A DNA stretch of 64,000 nucleotides from G963668435 sp963668435 (GCA_963668435.2 CAXXSC010000010.1:186001-250000), one strand, 5' to 3'. Counted from the stretch's first letter, positions 53,002 to 63,670 are shown. Program-made: numbers and translations. The notes: generated by a model not told the origin, from the sequence alone.

Positions 53002-53856
53002 TTACACTGGCATGAGCTTATCGATAATGCTAATATCCCGAGTTCTTTCTGATATTGGTGTCTTGTCCGTCTGATAAACAGAAATATTTTCCTCAAAACT
53101 CGGCTTCGACTGGCTTTTGTAAATAACACCCAGCGGCATTTTGTCCATCTCGAGAGACTTTGCAAAAGCGGCAGTTCGGTCGCTGGGATCATAAGAAGAA
53201 TCGAGGGCATAGGTATTCTCCTTAAACCACTTGTATGTGTTGATCTTATTGAAAGAAACACAAGGTTGGAGAATATCGACAAGCGCGTAGCCCTTGTGAG
53301 TTATCGCCGCTTTTATGAGATCTTTTGTTAATTCTGCCTCACCTACAAATGATCGCGCAACAAACGAGGCATCAAGTGCGATTGCAACCGCAAGCGGATT
53401 GAAAGGCTCCAGAATGACACCGGACGTCTGTACTGCCGTTACAAAACCCCTACGGCTTGTCGGTGAAGCCTGGCCCTTTGTCAAACCGTAGATCATGTTG
53501 TCATGTACAAGGTTGGTTATATTCGGATTACGCCTTATCGTGCTCATAAAATGATTGCCGCCCTCGCCATACATGTCACCGTCACCACTCGAGGCAATAA
53601 CTGTCATTTTCGGATTCACAGCTTTGATAGCAGTCGCGGGGGGCAACGCTCTTCCATGGAGTCCATTGAAAGCGTTGCATTTAATATAATGCGGTATTTT
53701 CGCGGCCTGGCCGATACCGGACACCATGACAAAATTTTCAGGTTTTATCGAAAGCTCTGCAAGCGCATTTTTCAACGCGGAAAGGATACCGAAATCACCG
53801 CATCCGGGGCACCATGCATTATCGATGGAAGGCATATCATAGATAGAAGTATCCAT
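53002..53856 (-). CDS. 2-oxoacid:ferredoxin oxidoreductase, beta subunit
   Basis: A 284-residue TPP-binding subunit that oxidatively decarboxylates 2-oxoacids, passing electrons to ferredoxin. 'WCPGCGDFG' (Cys16, Cys19) begins the [4Fe-4S]-binding region, and 'SGDGDMYGEGGNHFMSTIRR' is the TPP/Mg motif with 'NMIYGLTKGQASPT'. A further Cys is in 'LQPCVSFN' (near 200). At the third cluster position 'GIGQAAK' has Gln; Cys60 may serve instead. It lies 13 bases after the alpha-gamma subunit gene. KorB (2-oxoglutarate) or PorB (pyruvate) cannot be separated by eye. Confidence 0.9.
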   Translation of the reverse strand: MDTSIYDMPSIDNAWCPGCGDFGILSALKNALAELSIKPENFVMVSGIGQAAKIPHYIKCNAFNGLHGRALPPATAIKAVNPKMTVIASSGDGDMYGEGGNHFMSTIRRNPNITNLVHDNMIYGLTKGQASPTSRRGFVTAVQTSGVILEPFNPLAVAIALDASFVARSFVGEAELTKDLIKAAITHKGYALVDILQPCVSFNKINTYKWFKENTYALDSSYDPSDRTAAFAKSLEMDKMPLGVIYKSQSKPSFEENISVYQTDKTPISERTRDISIIDKLMPV

Positions 53857-53869
53857 TTCGATTCTCCTT

Positions 53870-55591
53870 TTATATAAGCGCTTTATTCATTTTAGCACGA
53901 AGTTCCTCGACCGAAAACGCAAGACCGTTGTACTTGTTGATGACCTTGTCAGCAACAATATCAGCATGGATTTTCAACAACCTGGTGAACTGAGCCGACA
54001 CATTGCCCTCGATACTGACAATTCGTTTGGCCCGTGATAGAATTTCACCGGTGGAAGAATGAAGCGGAAAAAGCTGTTTAAAGTATAGCAGCGCGATATC
54101 GTCCCGACCGAGAAGATTATACGCCTCACGCGCCATAGTATAAGTCGATCCCCAGCAGATAAAGACTGTCTCTGCATCTTCCGGACCGATCAATTCCGGT
54201 TTAAAAGCCCTATCGACGAGAAGATCATGTTTTCTCATGCGCTTTCCGACCATTTCGATCCTGATGTCATGACGTTCCGTAAGATGACCGTCCTCATCGT
54301 GTTCGTCGCTGTCGACAACAACAAGCCCCTCACCACCAGGTATACCACGCGGAGAAACACCGGAATCGGTGATGGCATAACGTTTATAATCTCTGTCCGT
54401 TTCAACCACATGATTCTCAATAGTCATACCATCAAGATCGAGACGGGGAATATTGTAGTATGAATCAACAAAATACTGGTCGCTCAGCACAAAAACAGGT
54501 ACCTGAAATTCGGCAGCGAGATTGAACGCATTGGCAGAAAGATAAAATGCATCCTCGAGTGTACCCGGTGCAAAGATCACGCGCGGAAATTCACCGTGAC
54601 CGGCATAGAGAACGAGATCGAGATCCCCCTGTTCTGTCCTTGTGGGAAGCCCTGTTGCCGGTCCGGGGCGCTGCGCCAGATGAATGACCATGGGAGATTC
54701 GATTATTCCCGCAAGACTCACGCCCTCATTCATGAGTGCAAAACCGCCGCCAGAAGTGGAAACCATCGCTCTTGCACCGGCATACCAGGCACCAATCGAC
54801 ATATTGATCGCCGCTATCTCATCTTCTGCCTGTTCGGCGATAATTCCGCACTGCTCAGCATGCTTGGCGAGATAGGTCAGAACAGAAGTCGAGGGTGTCA
54901 TTGGATAGGATGATATGAAATCACATCCACCTGCAATAGCGCCCATCGCGATCGCGTCACCACCGTTGATGATTATCTTTTCTATGGCAGATGGATCCTT
55001 GGCGATCTGTATAGTCACAATCCCCTCAGCAATTAATGCTTTGCCTATTTCGTAACCTTTACCTGCGGCGTCAACATTTTTTGCGACAATGACATCACCT
55101 TTTGCGCTAAATCGTTCGTCCAGATACTCATCAACGCGTTTTCGATCAATTCCGAAAAGAGCGGCAATCAGCCCTGATGCAATAATATTGGTATAGATCG
55201 CTCCACCGACCTCTTGTGCAAGTTCAGTCAGCGGCACATCGATGATATTTGTGCCGGGCCTTCCACAATCCTGTATAAACTTTTCTTTTTCACCAATAAT
55301 AATAGTGTCTTTACCGATGCGTTGCTCCACATGTTTCAGCGCATCGCAGTTCAGGGGAAACAAGATGTCGATACGGTCAAGAAGAGCGTCGACCGGATTC
55401 GATGAAACACGGATTTCAGTCGAGTTGCTTCCCCCGCGTACTCGCGACATGTATTCTTTTGTCGAGAAAAGATTATATCCTGCTGATTTGAAAAGGCGTG
55501 TCAGCATTTGTTCAACTGTCTGGACACCCTGCCCAGCGGCTCCGCTGAGCACAATAGATATATCATCATTCTTAGGAGGAAAATTTGCCAT
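53870..55591 (-). CDS. 2-oxoacid:ferredoxin oxidoreductase, fused gamma-alpha subunit
   Basis: A 573-residue subunit. The gamma domain is N-terminal ('IVLSGAAGQGVQTVEQMLTR', 'EYMSRVRGGSNSTEIR'), the alpha domain begins near residue 205 ('NGGDAIAMGAIAGGCDFIS', 'YPMTPSTSVLTYLA') and includes 'AEDEIAAINMSIGAWYAGAR'. The gamma-alpha fusion with a separate beta subunit is the two-subunit KorA/KorB layout. The start follows AAGGAG. A terminator lies upstream, so this pair forms its own operon. Confidence 0.92.
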   Translation of the reverse strand: MANFPPKNDDISIVLSGAAGQGVQTVEQMLTRLFKSAGYNLFSTKEYMSRVRGGSNSTEIRVSSNPVDALLDRIDILFPLNCDALKHVEQRIGKDTIIIGEKEKFIQDCGRPGTNIIDVPLTELAQEVGGAIYTNIIASGLIAALFGIDRKRVDEYLDERFSAKGDVIVAKNVDAAGKGYEIGKALIAEGIVTIQIAKDPSAIEKIIINGGDAIAMGAIAGGCDFISSYPMTPSTSVLTYLAKHAEQCGIIAEQAEDEIAAINMSIGAWYAGARAMVSTSGGGFALMNEGVSLAGIIESPMVIHLAQRPGPATGLPTRTEQGDLDLVLYAGHGEFPRVIFAPGTLEDAFYLSANAFNLAAEFQVPVFVLSDQYFVDSYYNIPRLDLDGMTIENHVVETDRDYKRYAITDSGVSPRGIPGGEGLVVVDSDEHDEDGHLTERHDIRIEMVGKRMRKHDLLVDRAFKPELIGPEDAETVFICWGSTYTMAREAYNLLGRDDIALLYFKQLFPLHSSTGEILSRAKRIVSIEGNVSAQFTRLLKIHADIVADKVINKYNGLAFSVEELRAKMNKALI

Positions 55592-55660
55592 AACACAACT
55601 CCTTTCGATTAAAGTTATCCGTTCCAGTATCGCCTTCGAAAAAAGCAGGGTAAATCTGAA

Positions 55661-55693
55661 AAAAAAGACGGCTCATAATCTCAGCCGTCTTTT
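55661..55693 (-). terminator. Terminator after the lptE-like gene
   Basis: AAAAGACGGC pairs with GCCGTCTTTT with a 9-11 base loop; on the minus strand the exit side is a run of six T residues. Confidence 0.88.
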
Positions 55694-55711
55694 AGTAGTA
55701 ATAATATGTAT

Positions 55712-56205
55712 TTACCAGCTCGACACCGTTCTGTCGATAATCTCTTTCGCCAACATTTCCAAAGCCGTTTCCTTGGCATCATCACGGGTCACTTCAGCTC
55801 CGTCGGAATCGTAACGCCCCCACCCTTCGAGCCGCACCTCTTCCCACAGAACCTTATTCTTGACCTTGTCATAGAACTCGACTTTTGCATAAACTCTCAC
55901 TTTCAGCTGTTTCGCGCCCTGATCGGAGAATTCGTCAAGCTCGTCGAGGAATTCAATAATTGTGCCGCGTACTATTGCATCCGCCTGAAATTCACCCACT
56001 ACTTTCATAGCACCATTGGCAATAACGGCATCGACTACCTCATTCGTAACATCCTCAACGAGATCGGCTCAACAGTCTCGTTCTCGAAAAGCGGCACGGC
56101 ACAGGTCTTAATATGGCCAGGCAATGAACCAGACACACTGTAATAGCTGCATCCGGCCGCACAGAGCACGACAGCAAGAATCATCAAGAAAAAACGGTGT
56201 CTCAT
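55712..56205 (-). pseudogene. LptE-like lipoprotein gene with a frameshift
   Basis: ATG 56205 opens a frame with a lipoprotein signal ('VVLCAAGCSYYSVSGSLPGH') and 'IKTCAVPLFENETVEP', which closely follows the start of LptE. That frame ends early. A one-base slip at 'GAGCCGATCTCG' restores 'DLVEDVTNEVVDAVIANG' and runs on through 'MKVVGEFQADAIVRGTI' and 'VRVYAKVEFYDKVKNKVLW' to the stop at 55712. LptE plugs LptD, the LPS export barrel. It starts in overlap with the large upstream gene (TGATG). The lesion may be a sequence error, as several sit close by. Confidence 0.75.
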
Positions 56206-59200
56206 CACATCCTCAGTCCGAAATAGAAGCGGCGGGCATCCCTGCGGTCTTTGTACCGCGACTCGTCCATATCACTCAAAGGCCAGGCAACTTTAGCGGT
56301 CAGGAACATCGGTAGCCGGTAAAAACTCAGCATTTTCAAGCGCAGTTCGAAACCGACATCATATTTAAACTCGCCCTTTTCGATGTTGTCGACACATCAT
56401 TTTCTCGAAATTCCAGACATGGCCGGCCTCGAAGAAAGCGTTGCCGTACAGGCGCTGCAAATGGGTGCCCATGAAATTCTTCGCAATTTTTTTCCTTAGT
56501 GGGAAAGTAATAATCGAGACGTGTATAGAAGAGTTTCGATCCCCAGAACGAAAAATACGGATAACCGGAGAGAAGCCCGGAACCACCGAGATAGTATTTC
56601 AGCGGCCAGTTATAGCCGGAACCCTCACCCTTGTTCGAATCTTTGAGCTGTATGTCACGATATGCCATCAACATTGTGCCGCCGATATTGTGGTTAAAGA
56701 ACGGCAAATCGCTGAAATGCTGAAGAAACATAAAATACTCATTGATGTCATCGCGGCGACGAAGCGGCCTTAGACGGTCAAGGTGTTCATCCGGCTGATA
56801 TTGCTGAATCTGAAATGCGCCATTCGAATACATTCCCACCGGAATATAATAAGCCACCTGGTCAGTGAGCGAATCGGCGTGTTCCGTGCGAAGATAGCGG
56901 AATCTCATCAGAGCAGCAGTGCCTGAAGGTGCGACATCCGCATCAGCCTGAGGCTTGATATTGTAATAATTATAACTCATACCAAGCTCGCCGCTCCGGA
57001 AATACTCGAGATCGGTATAGTATTTTGTGTCAGTCGTAACCGCATACCCGGCATTGGGCACCTGATCACTGATATCGCCATCGGCAGTAATGAAACTGGA
57101 ATAATCTTTGAAATACTGGGAGCGTTTAATTGAATCGTAATAACGGCGGTATCCGGCCTCGATCCCGAACCTGTGTTTCGGGGCTATCGGAACACTCATC
57201 CCCCATGCTTAAACGGCGGAATTCGTGGCGGTATTTATCCGCGACTTCATAATACTGGCGAAGATCGTGTACAACATTCTCATAACCGAGATCAGGAAGG
57301 TCGGCCACATATGACGAGTCGACAAAACCTTTGTACTGGTCAATATAGTTATTGATCAGTGAGCGGCTGGCATTCACATACAGAATCGGTGAATGAGTAT
57401 ACGTACTCGATGTAATGGGAACAAGTCGTTTCTGGTAAAGGATCTCGATATCGTTATTGAGCGGTGCCTCTTCATTGAGGTTTTTACCGATACTTCCGGC
57501 CACTGCGAATGAGTCGCGTCCGAGGAGATCGGTAACATAGGCCTCCGCACCGACATTGAACACATCCAGACCGAAACGACTTCCGATAAATGAGGGGCCG
57601 AGATACATTGTCGGGATCACGGCATTCAGAATACGGCGGGATCGCGCTGGTGTCGGTGTGAAATATTTCGAAAGGCTGAACTGTTCGGGCTGTTTGATGT
57701 AATCGCGCAGCTCCATTTCATACTCGTCTGCAGCAAACTGTGCATCAATACTGGTACGATAGATAGAGAAATCGCGGTTTGTATAACCTGAATAATATAT
57801 TTCACCCGTATCAGAAACCGATGGGCTGAATGCAGATCCCTGAACATTGGTCAGACGAGTGTGACGTTTTGTAGAGAAGTCAAGGCGATAGAGATTGAAA
57901 ATACCATCCCTGTCTGCCGAATAAATTATCCCACTGCCATCGGAAAGATAAACAGGATCGCGTTCATCGCTTGACGATGAAACGAGTAGCCTGAAATCGG
58001 CATTCTCGGCAAAAGAAGTCGAATCTGAAAATCCGGAGAGAGAGTCCGCCCTATCCCAGATATAACGAAAAGAGCGGCTGTCAGTATTTATCATGGCGAT
58101 ATCGCGATCGAGGCCCTGACGGTAAAGGCTGAACAAGATATTTTCGCCATCCGGGGAAAAGGACGGCTGGTAAAACTGGGTTCCGTCATTGATGGTCGTG
58201 AGGTAACGAAGTCCGGAGCCATCTGAGTTCATGACTGCAAGCGTATTGTTTCCGGCCTCGTTCCTGACAAAAACCACAAGACTGTCACCGGGCGAGAAGG
58301 AGGGCGAGACTGCACGCATTTGCCGTGAAATCCTGCGCTCATTTTCGGAATCAATGTCGTAGATAAAGATATCATAGAATTGCGGACGTCTGTCGGGACG
58401 TTTCGCATAGACCAGTTTTTTTGAGTCATGGGACCATGACGGGCGTTTGTCGACATCTTTGACCAGACGGCGCACTTTGCCGCTCGAAAGATCTTTTAGC
58501 ATGAGATCGGTGATCGTGTAATCACGTCCCCTGTTGGACAGCCATGCGAGATAACGTCCATCGGGAGAAACCACCGGGCCAAGATCGGCTGTACCGGTAT
58601 CAGCCACAGGTTCGGCATCCTCAAATGTGCGTTGCCGATAAGAGGCATAACGTTCGTCGAGCGACTTCTTCCATTCGTTGAAAAGCTCCGCCTCTGTCAA
58701 TCCGAGGACATCATGGATAGTCGTTTCAAAATCGTAAAAGGCACAGTTGTTGTTCATTTCGACAACTTTTTCGAGGCCGTAACGATCACGGATGAAAGAA
58801 ACGAGTGAATAGCCCTGATTATAAACCGATTCAGCCTCCATAGAAGTCTGGCCGTTCAGAACCGACATATTGTCAATGCTCAGAAGCTCATTCTCGTACC
58901 AGGCCGTCCTCAAGAGCATGTCTCGGTGGCTGTCCCAGTGTTCTGAACCGAAACGTTCGGCACCAGTCTGCGCGACCCCCTCGGAAAACCATGCCGGCTG
59001 CGAAAGGTGCATGAGCGCCAGAGAGGCCGAAGCATCGGGATTACGATCATACCTTCCCGCACCGAGCATGAAATAATTAATAGGACCCTTAGCCGCCTTT
59101 TTCAAGGCCACCATGTGTGTCATTTCATGAACGAAAACATTACGAAGCCAATCGCTCTGTCCGCGGAGCTCAAAATCCATACTTGTGGCATAAACCGTGA

Positions 59201-59504
59201 TGGTGTTCTGGAAATAGATAGCATAACCATTCGCGACGTCAACAGCATCATTGACAATGCAGGTCACCCTGGGATCGTCTCCGAAAGCGTCGAACATGCC
59301 GAGAAGCTGCTCATATATCTCATCGCAGAAACCAGCAATCTTCCCTGCCGTATATTCACCATTCTCGTCATAAACAATGGTGAAATAACGTGTTTCGATC
59401 TGGCTTACTGCCGATGAACTGACAGGTGAAATCACCGTGAAACAGAGAAGAATTATCAAGTAAAATGTTAATCGCAATTTTAAACCCACATCGAATATCT
59501 TCAT
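56205..59504 (-). pseudogene. Large peptidase-propeller-barrel surface protein, interrupted by frameshifts
   Basis: A protein of roughly 1100 residues once read through. ATG 59504 follows GGAGAG; a signal peptide ends near residue 32. A gluzincin (peptidase MA-like) domain has HEMTH at 126-130 and the third ligand Glu175 in 'AWFSEGVAQ'. Then come TolB/PD40-type propeller repeats (about 360-660), e.g. 'VSPDGRYLAWLSNRGRDY', 'SFSPDGENILFSLYRQG'. The last 300 residues resemble a surface-antigen/Omp85-type barrel. The frame breaks at a G5 run (near 57200), an A7 run (near 56490) and near 56390; each needs one base removed. The restored end reads 'FELRLKMLSFYRLP' to a TGA at 56205. Errors and decay are both possible. 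Confidence 0.75.
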
Positions 59505-59583
59505 CGTCTCTCCGGTATAGTTATGATAGTATTTATTTATTAACTCCTGAAAAAGGGGGCCGTTCCATAATGAAAGGAACGAA

Positions 59584-60558
59584 TCACCTGTGAAGGCATG
59601 ACACGCCGTGACTTTGCCCCTTGTCCTCGAGGACAGGCACTGTTTCGCGGCATTCGTCAGTCGCCTCGGGACAGCGCGGATGGAATGGGCAGCCCGGCGG
59701 TACAGCGGATGGCGAAGGCACATCGCCGCCGAGAATGATGCGTTTCTTGGAAATTGCGGGATCAGGGATCGGCACTGCTGACATCAGCGCCTCGGTATAA
59801 GGATGTAGCGGATTGTCGTAAATTTCAGAAGAATCGGCTATTTCAACAATCTTGCCAAGGTACATGACCGCGACTCGAGTGGAAATATGTTTGACCACAC
59901 TGAGATCGTGTGCAATGAAAAGATATGTCAGACCCAGTTCTTCCTGAAGGTCCTGCATTAGATTGATGATCTGCGCCTGTATCGAGACATCGAGGGCGCT
60001 CACCGGCTCATCGGCAACGATAAACTGTGGCGAGACAGCCAGGGCGCGGGCAATTCCTATGCGCTGACGCTGCCCGCCGGAAAACTCGTGAGGATACAGA
60101 TTGGCGTGACGAGATGCAAGGCCAACCATGTCGAGCAGTTCACCGACACGATCATTCACCGCACTGCCGTTGGCAAGATTGTGGACTTTGAGGACCTCTG
60201 CAATCATACCGCCGACTGTCATACGCGGATTAAGGGAGCTGAACGGGTCCTGGAAAATGATCTGCATCTGACGTCTGAGCCGCCTCATATCGCTTTTAGG
60301 GGCATCGAGGATATTCACTCCGTCGAACATGACTGATCCGCCAGTAGCCTCTATCAGGCGAATGAGCAGACGGCCGGTCGTGGTTTTTCCGCAACCGCTC
60401 TCCCCCACCAGTCCGAGGGTTTCACCAGCCCGGATATCAAACGTGACACCATCGACAGCCTTAACATGTCCGGTGGTTTTCGAGAAAAGCCCCGTTTTTA
60501 TTGGAAAATGCTTTTTCAGGTCCCTGACATCGAGCAGGGTCTTTTTTTCTTTGCTCAT
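59584..60558 (-). CDS. Peptide ABC transporter ATP-binding protein (DppF/OppF type)
   Basis: A 324-residue ATPase with Walker A 'GESGCGKTT', signature 'FSGGQRQRIGIARAL', Walker B 'FIVADEPVSALD' and H-loop 'IAHDLSVVKH'. The C-terminal oligo_HPY region ('PLHPYTEALMSAVP', 'GCPFHPRCPEA') assigns it to peptide/nickel importers; its cysteines may hold an Fe-S cluster as in some DppF proteins. The start overlaps the DppD stop (ATGA). Confidence 0.95.
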   Translation of the reverse strand: MSKEKKTLLDVRDLKKHFPIKTGLFSKTTGHVKAVDGVTFDIRAGETLGLVGESGCGKTTTGRLLIRLIEATGGSVMFDGVNILDAPKSDMRRLRRQMQIIFQDPFSSLNPRMTVGGMIAEVLKVHNLANGSAVNDRVGELLDMVGLASRHANLYPHEFSGGQRQRIGIARALAVSPQFIVADEPVSALDVSIQAQIINLMQDLQEELGLTYLFIAHDLSVVKHISTRVAVMYLGKIVEIADSSEIYDNPLHPYTEALMSAVPIPDPAISKKRIILGGDVPSPSAVPPGCPFHPRCPEATDECRETVPVLEDKGQSHGVSCLHR

Positions 60559-61535
60559 GTCATCACCCGATCGCTTTTAAAACATCGTGCAAAGTGATTT
60601 TCACCAACAGTTTCGAGCTCCGGCAGTTCAGCACGGCATCGATCATCAGCAAACTCGCATCGCGGATTGAAAGGACATCCCGAAGGCAGGTTCGCCGGAT
60701 CGGGCACAGTGCCGGGAATGACCGAAAGACGATCGTCCTTCGTATCGAGACGCGGCACAGAACGGATCAGGCCTTTCGTATAAGGATGTGCGGGACTCGC
60801 ATATATATCTTTTGTCAGCCCCTTTTCAACAATCCTGCCCGCATACATGACCTCCATCCTGTCAGTGCATTCTGCAACCACACCGAGATCGTGGGTGATC
60901 AGCAGGATGGCCATATCGAGCTCTTCCTGGAGTTTTGCCAGAAGGTCCATGATCTGCGCCTGAATGGTGACATCGAGCGCTGTTGTGGGTTCATCCGCGA
61001 TGAGAAGTTCCGGATTACAGGAAAGCGCCATCGCGATCATGGCACGCTGACGCATGCCGCCTGACAGCTGGTGCGGATACTCATCCACCCTGCGCCCGGG
61101 ATCTGCTATACCGACAAGGCGAAGCATCTCGATTGTCCGCGACCTTGCCTCATTGCGATTGACTTTCTGATGAAGGGACACGGCTTCCATGATCTGCGAT
61201 CCAACCGTAAAAACAGGATTCAGCGAGGTCATGGGCTCCTGAAAAATCATGGCAATATCATTACCGCGGACTGTCCGCATTTCCGCCTCGCTGACATTGA
61301 GCAGGTTACGGTCTTTAAAGGTGATCGCTCCAGACTCTATCTTTCCCGGCGGCGACTGGATCAGACGCATTACCGACAACGAAGTTACGCTCTTTCCACA
61401 GCCGCTTTCACCGACAAGGCCAAGCATTTCGCCCTTATCGATATGGAAAGAGACTCCCTGAACCGACTTAGCGATGCCGGTTTCCATGTGGAAATAGGTA
61501 TGCAGTGATGAAACTTCGAGCAAATGTCCGCTCAT
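60555..61535 (-). CDS. Peptide ABC transporter ATP-binding protein (DppD/OppD type)
   Basis: A 326-residue ATPase with Walker A 'GESGCGKSV', signature 'LSGGMRQRAMIAMAL', Walker B 'LLIADEPTTALD' and H-loop 'ITHDLGVVAE'. The ending 'SPAHPYTKGLIRSVP' and 'GCPFNPRCEFA' is the oligo_HPY motif. It pairs with DppF as the two-ATPase motor. It starts 70 bases after DppC. Confidence 0.95.
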   Translation of the reverse strand: MSGHLLEVSSLHTYFHMETGIAKSVQGVSFHIDKGEMLGLVGESGCGKSVTSLSVMRLIQSPPGKIESGAITFKDRNLLNVSEAEMRTVRGNDIAMIFQEPMTSLNPVFTVGSQIMEAVSLHQKVNRNEARSRTIEMLRLVGIADPGRRVDEYPHQLSGGMRQRAMIAMALSCNPELLIADEPTTALDVTIQAQIMDLLAKLQEELDMAILLITHDLGVVAECTDRMEVMYAGRIVEKGLTKDIYASPAHPYTKGLIRSVPRLDTKDDRLSVIPGTVPDPANLPSGCPFNPRCEFADDRCRAELPELETVGENHFARCFKSDRVMT

Positions 61536-61605
61536 GTAAACTCCGCGATTCTTTTATATATCGTTTCCGCTTTTTTCCTTAAGCACAACGCAACTAAGTG
61601 AGAAT

Positions 61606-62712
61606 CTATTTAGCCGCCATTATCTTCCGCGGATCGAAAGCATCCCTGAGGCCATCACCAAGGAAATTGAATGCAAGTACAGTCATAAAAATAACATAGC
61701 CCGGCGCGAGAATCCAGGGAAATGATGTGAGCACTCGAACACTCTGGGCCTGTTTGAGCATGTTACCCCAACTCGCCACTGGTTCGGCAATGCCAACACC
61801 GAGAAAAGACAGAGCGACCTCACCGAGAATATACCCCGGCACCGAAATGGTCGCCGCCACAATAACGAATGAAAACGTGTTCGGCAAAATATGACGGACA
61901 ATAACTCTGAGATGTCCGAAACCAAGGGCCCGTGCGGCTGTTACATAGTCGTTCTCTTTGATCGAAAGCACCATGCCGCGAATAATACGCGACATACTTG
62001 CCCAGCTGATGAAAGAGAGGATTACGACAATGATTATGTACATCTTGTCCGAGGGAATATCTGCCGGAAACGACGCCCTGAGCGCCAGAATCAGGTACAG
62101 TCCCGGAAATGACATGACAAGCTCGGTCGAGCGCATTATGACAGTATCGACAAAGCCGCCGAAATAACCTGATATGCCGCCGATGAGCATACCGAACGCG
62201 AAGGAAATAAGAATACCGAGAAGTCCCACAGAAAGCGAGATTCGGGCACCGAAAAGAAGCCGTGAAAAAACATCGCGTCCGAACTGATCGGTCCCCAGCA
62301 GAAAAATATGCCCGCCTTCTTCGACACCGAAAAGGTGACGGCTGATCGGGACGGTCCAGAGCAGTTTCTGCGCCTCACCTTTTGCGAACAGATGGATCTG
62401 ATAGATATGTTCGGTGTCATCTTCGTAGATGCGCCATTTCTCATCCACCAGTTTTTTGCCATAGACAAAAGGTCTGATATGAAATTTGCCGTCGCTGTCA
62501 ATAAAACGTGGACGCGTGGGCGGACAGTAGAACAGGCCGCGCTCTTGACGTTCCATGCTGTAGGGTGCGAAAAACTCTGCAAGAAAAGCGAGACCGTAAA
62601 AGAGTATAAGGATGAAACCGCCGAACATCGCAGTCTTATTCCTTCTGAGGTGACGCCAGAAAAGTGCCCAGGGGGACTGTGACAAAGTTTTTTTCGTCTC
62701 GGTTTTATTCAT
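61606..62712 (-). CDS. Peptide ABC transporter permease (DppC/OppC type)
   Basis: A 368-residue inner-membrane permease. An N-terminal OppC_N helix ('KTAMFGGFILILFYGLAFLA') precedes a periplasmic loop of about 100 residues that is longer than usual. The BPD_transp_1 domain follows with five helices; the EAA contact loop is 'YVTAARALGFGHLRVIVRH'. ATG 62712 overlaps the dppB stop by eight bases; a longer reading to 62757 is unlikely. Confidence 0.93.
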   Translation of the reverse strand: MNKTETKKTLSQSPWALFWRHLRRNKTAMFGGFILILFYGLAFLAEFFAPYSMERQERGLFYCPPTRPRFIDSDGKFHIRPFVYGKKLVDEKWRIYEDDTEHIYQIHLFAKGEAQKLLWTVPISRHLFGVEEGGHIFLLGTDQFGRDVFSRLLFGARISLSVGLLGILISFAFGMLIGGISGYFGGFVDTVIMRSTELVMSFPGLYLILALRASFPADIPSDKMYIIIVVILSFISWASMSRIIRGMVLSIKENDYVTAARALGFGHLRVIVRHILPNTFSFVIVAATISVPGYILGEVALSFLGVGIAEPVASWGNMLKQAQSVRVLTSFPWILAPGYVIFMTVLAFNFLGDGLRDAFDPRKIMAAK

Positions 62713-63670
62713 AGCGTATCCTCGGGTCGACCATGGCGAGCATGATATCTGCGGCAAGATTACCGAGAATCAGGAGAACCGAGGCCATCAGAAGCGACCC
62801 CATCACAAGGTAGAGATCGCGTGAAAAGAGCGCATCCAGTGTCAGCCTGCCGAGCCCCGGCCAGCTCATGACCACCTCGACCAGGAAAGCACCGGACAGA
62901 AGGTGGGCCAGCGTAAAACCGAAAAGCGTGATCAGCGGATTGATAGCGTTCCGTAGCGCATGCTTATAAATAACAATTCGTTCGGAAAGTCCCTTGGCGC
63001 GGGCTGTCTGGATATAATCCTGAAGGAGCGTATCAAGAAGATTCGCTCGCATTTGACGCATCCGTCCGGCCATCGAGATACTGCCGAGCACGATTGTCGG
63101 TAAAATGAGATGATGGATAAGGTCGAGTATCTGATGGGGATAGGACATAAACTCGAAATCTATGGATTTCATACCGCCGACCGGGAACCAGCCGGTTTTC
63201 GAGGCGAACAGTACCATGAGCAGCGCGAAAAAGACCTCGGGGATCGAAAGGCCGATAAAGGACACGAATGACGCCGATCTGTCAACCCAGGTATTCTGTC
63301 TGACAGCGCTGATAATTCCCAAGGGGATTGAAAGGCACCATGCGAACAATGCTGCGGAAAGCGCCAGAAGCAGCGTGTTGAGCATCCGCTCGCCGATCAG
63401 GGAGAAAACTGGCACTTGGTTGGCGAATGAATAGCCAAAGTCTAGATGCATCGCATTCCAGAGCCATTTGAGATACTGAATATACCAAGGCTGATCGAGT
63501 CCGAATTTCGCGCGGAGTCCCTCGATTGTCTCGGCGGTCACCTGCGGATTGTTCGACATTGCGGTCAGGTAATCGCCCGGTGCGATACTGATTATGAGAA
63601 AACTGAAAAATGTGATTCCGATAAGAAGTGGAATCATGTGCATCAGGCGTTTGAGAATATACGTTTTCAC
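62705..63670 (-). CDS. Peptide ABC transporter permease (DppB/OppB type)
   Basis: A 321-residue inner-membrane permease with the standard N-terminus ('YILKRLMHMIPLLIGITFF'), about six helices and the EAA loop 'YIQTARAKGLSERIVIYKH'. 'MVDPRIRYE' at the end is a common OppB/DppB finish. It forms the channel with DppC. Confidence 0.94.
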   Translation of the reverse strand: MKTYILKRLMHMIPLLIGITFFSFLIISIAPGDYLTAMSNNPQVTAETIEGLRAKFGLDQPWYIQYLKWLWNAMHLDFGYSFANQVPVFSLIGERMLNTLLLALSAALFAWCLSIPLGIISAVRQNTWVDRSASFVSFIGLSIPEVFFALLMVLFASKTGWFPVGGMKSIDFEFMSYPHQILDLIHHLILPTIVLGSISMAGRMRQMRANLLDTLLQDYIQTARAKGLSERIVIYKHALRNAINPLITLFGFTLAHLLSGAFLVEVVMSWPGLGRLTLDALFSRDLYLVMGSLLMASVLLILGNLAADIMLAMVDPRIRYE

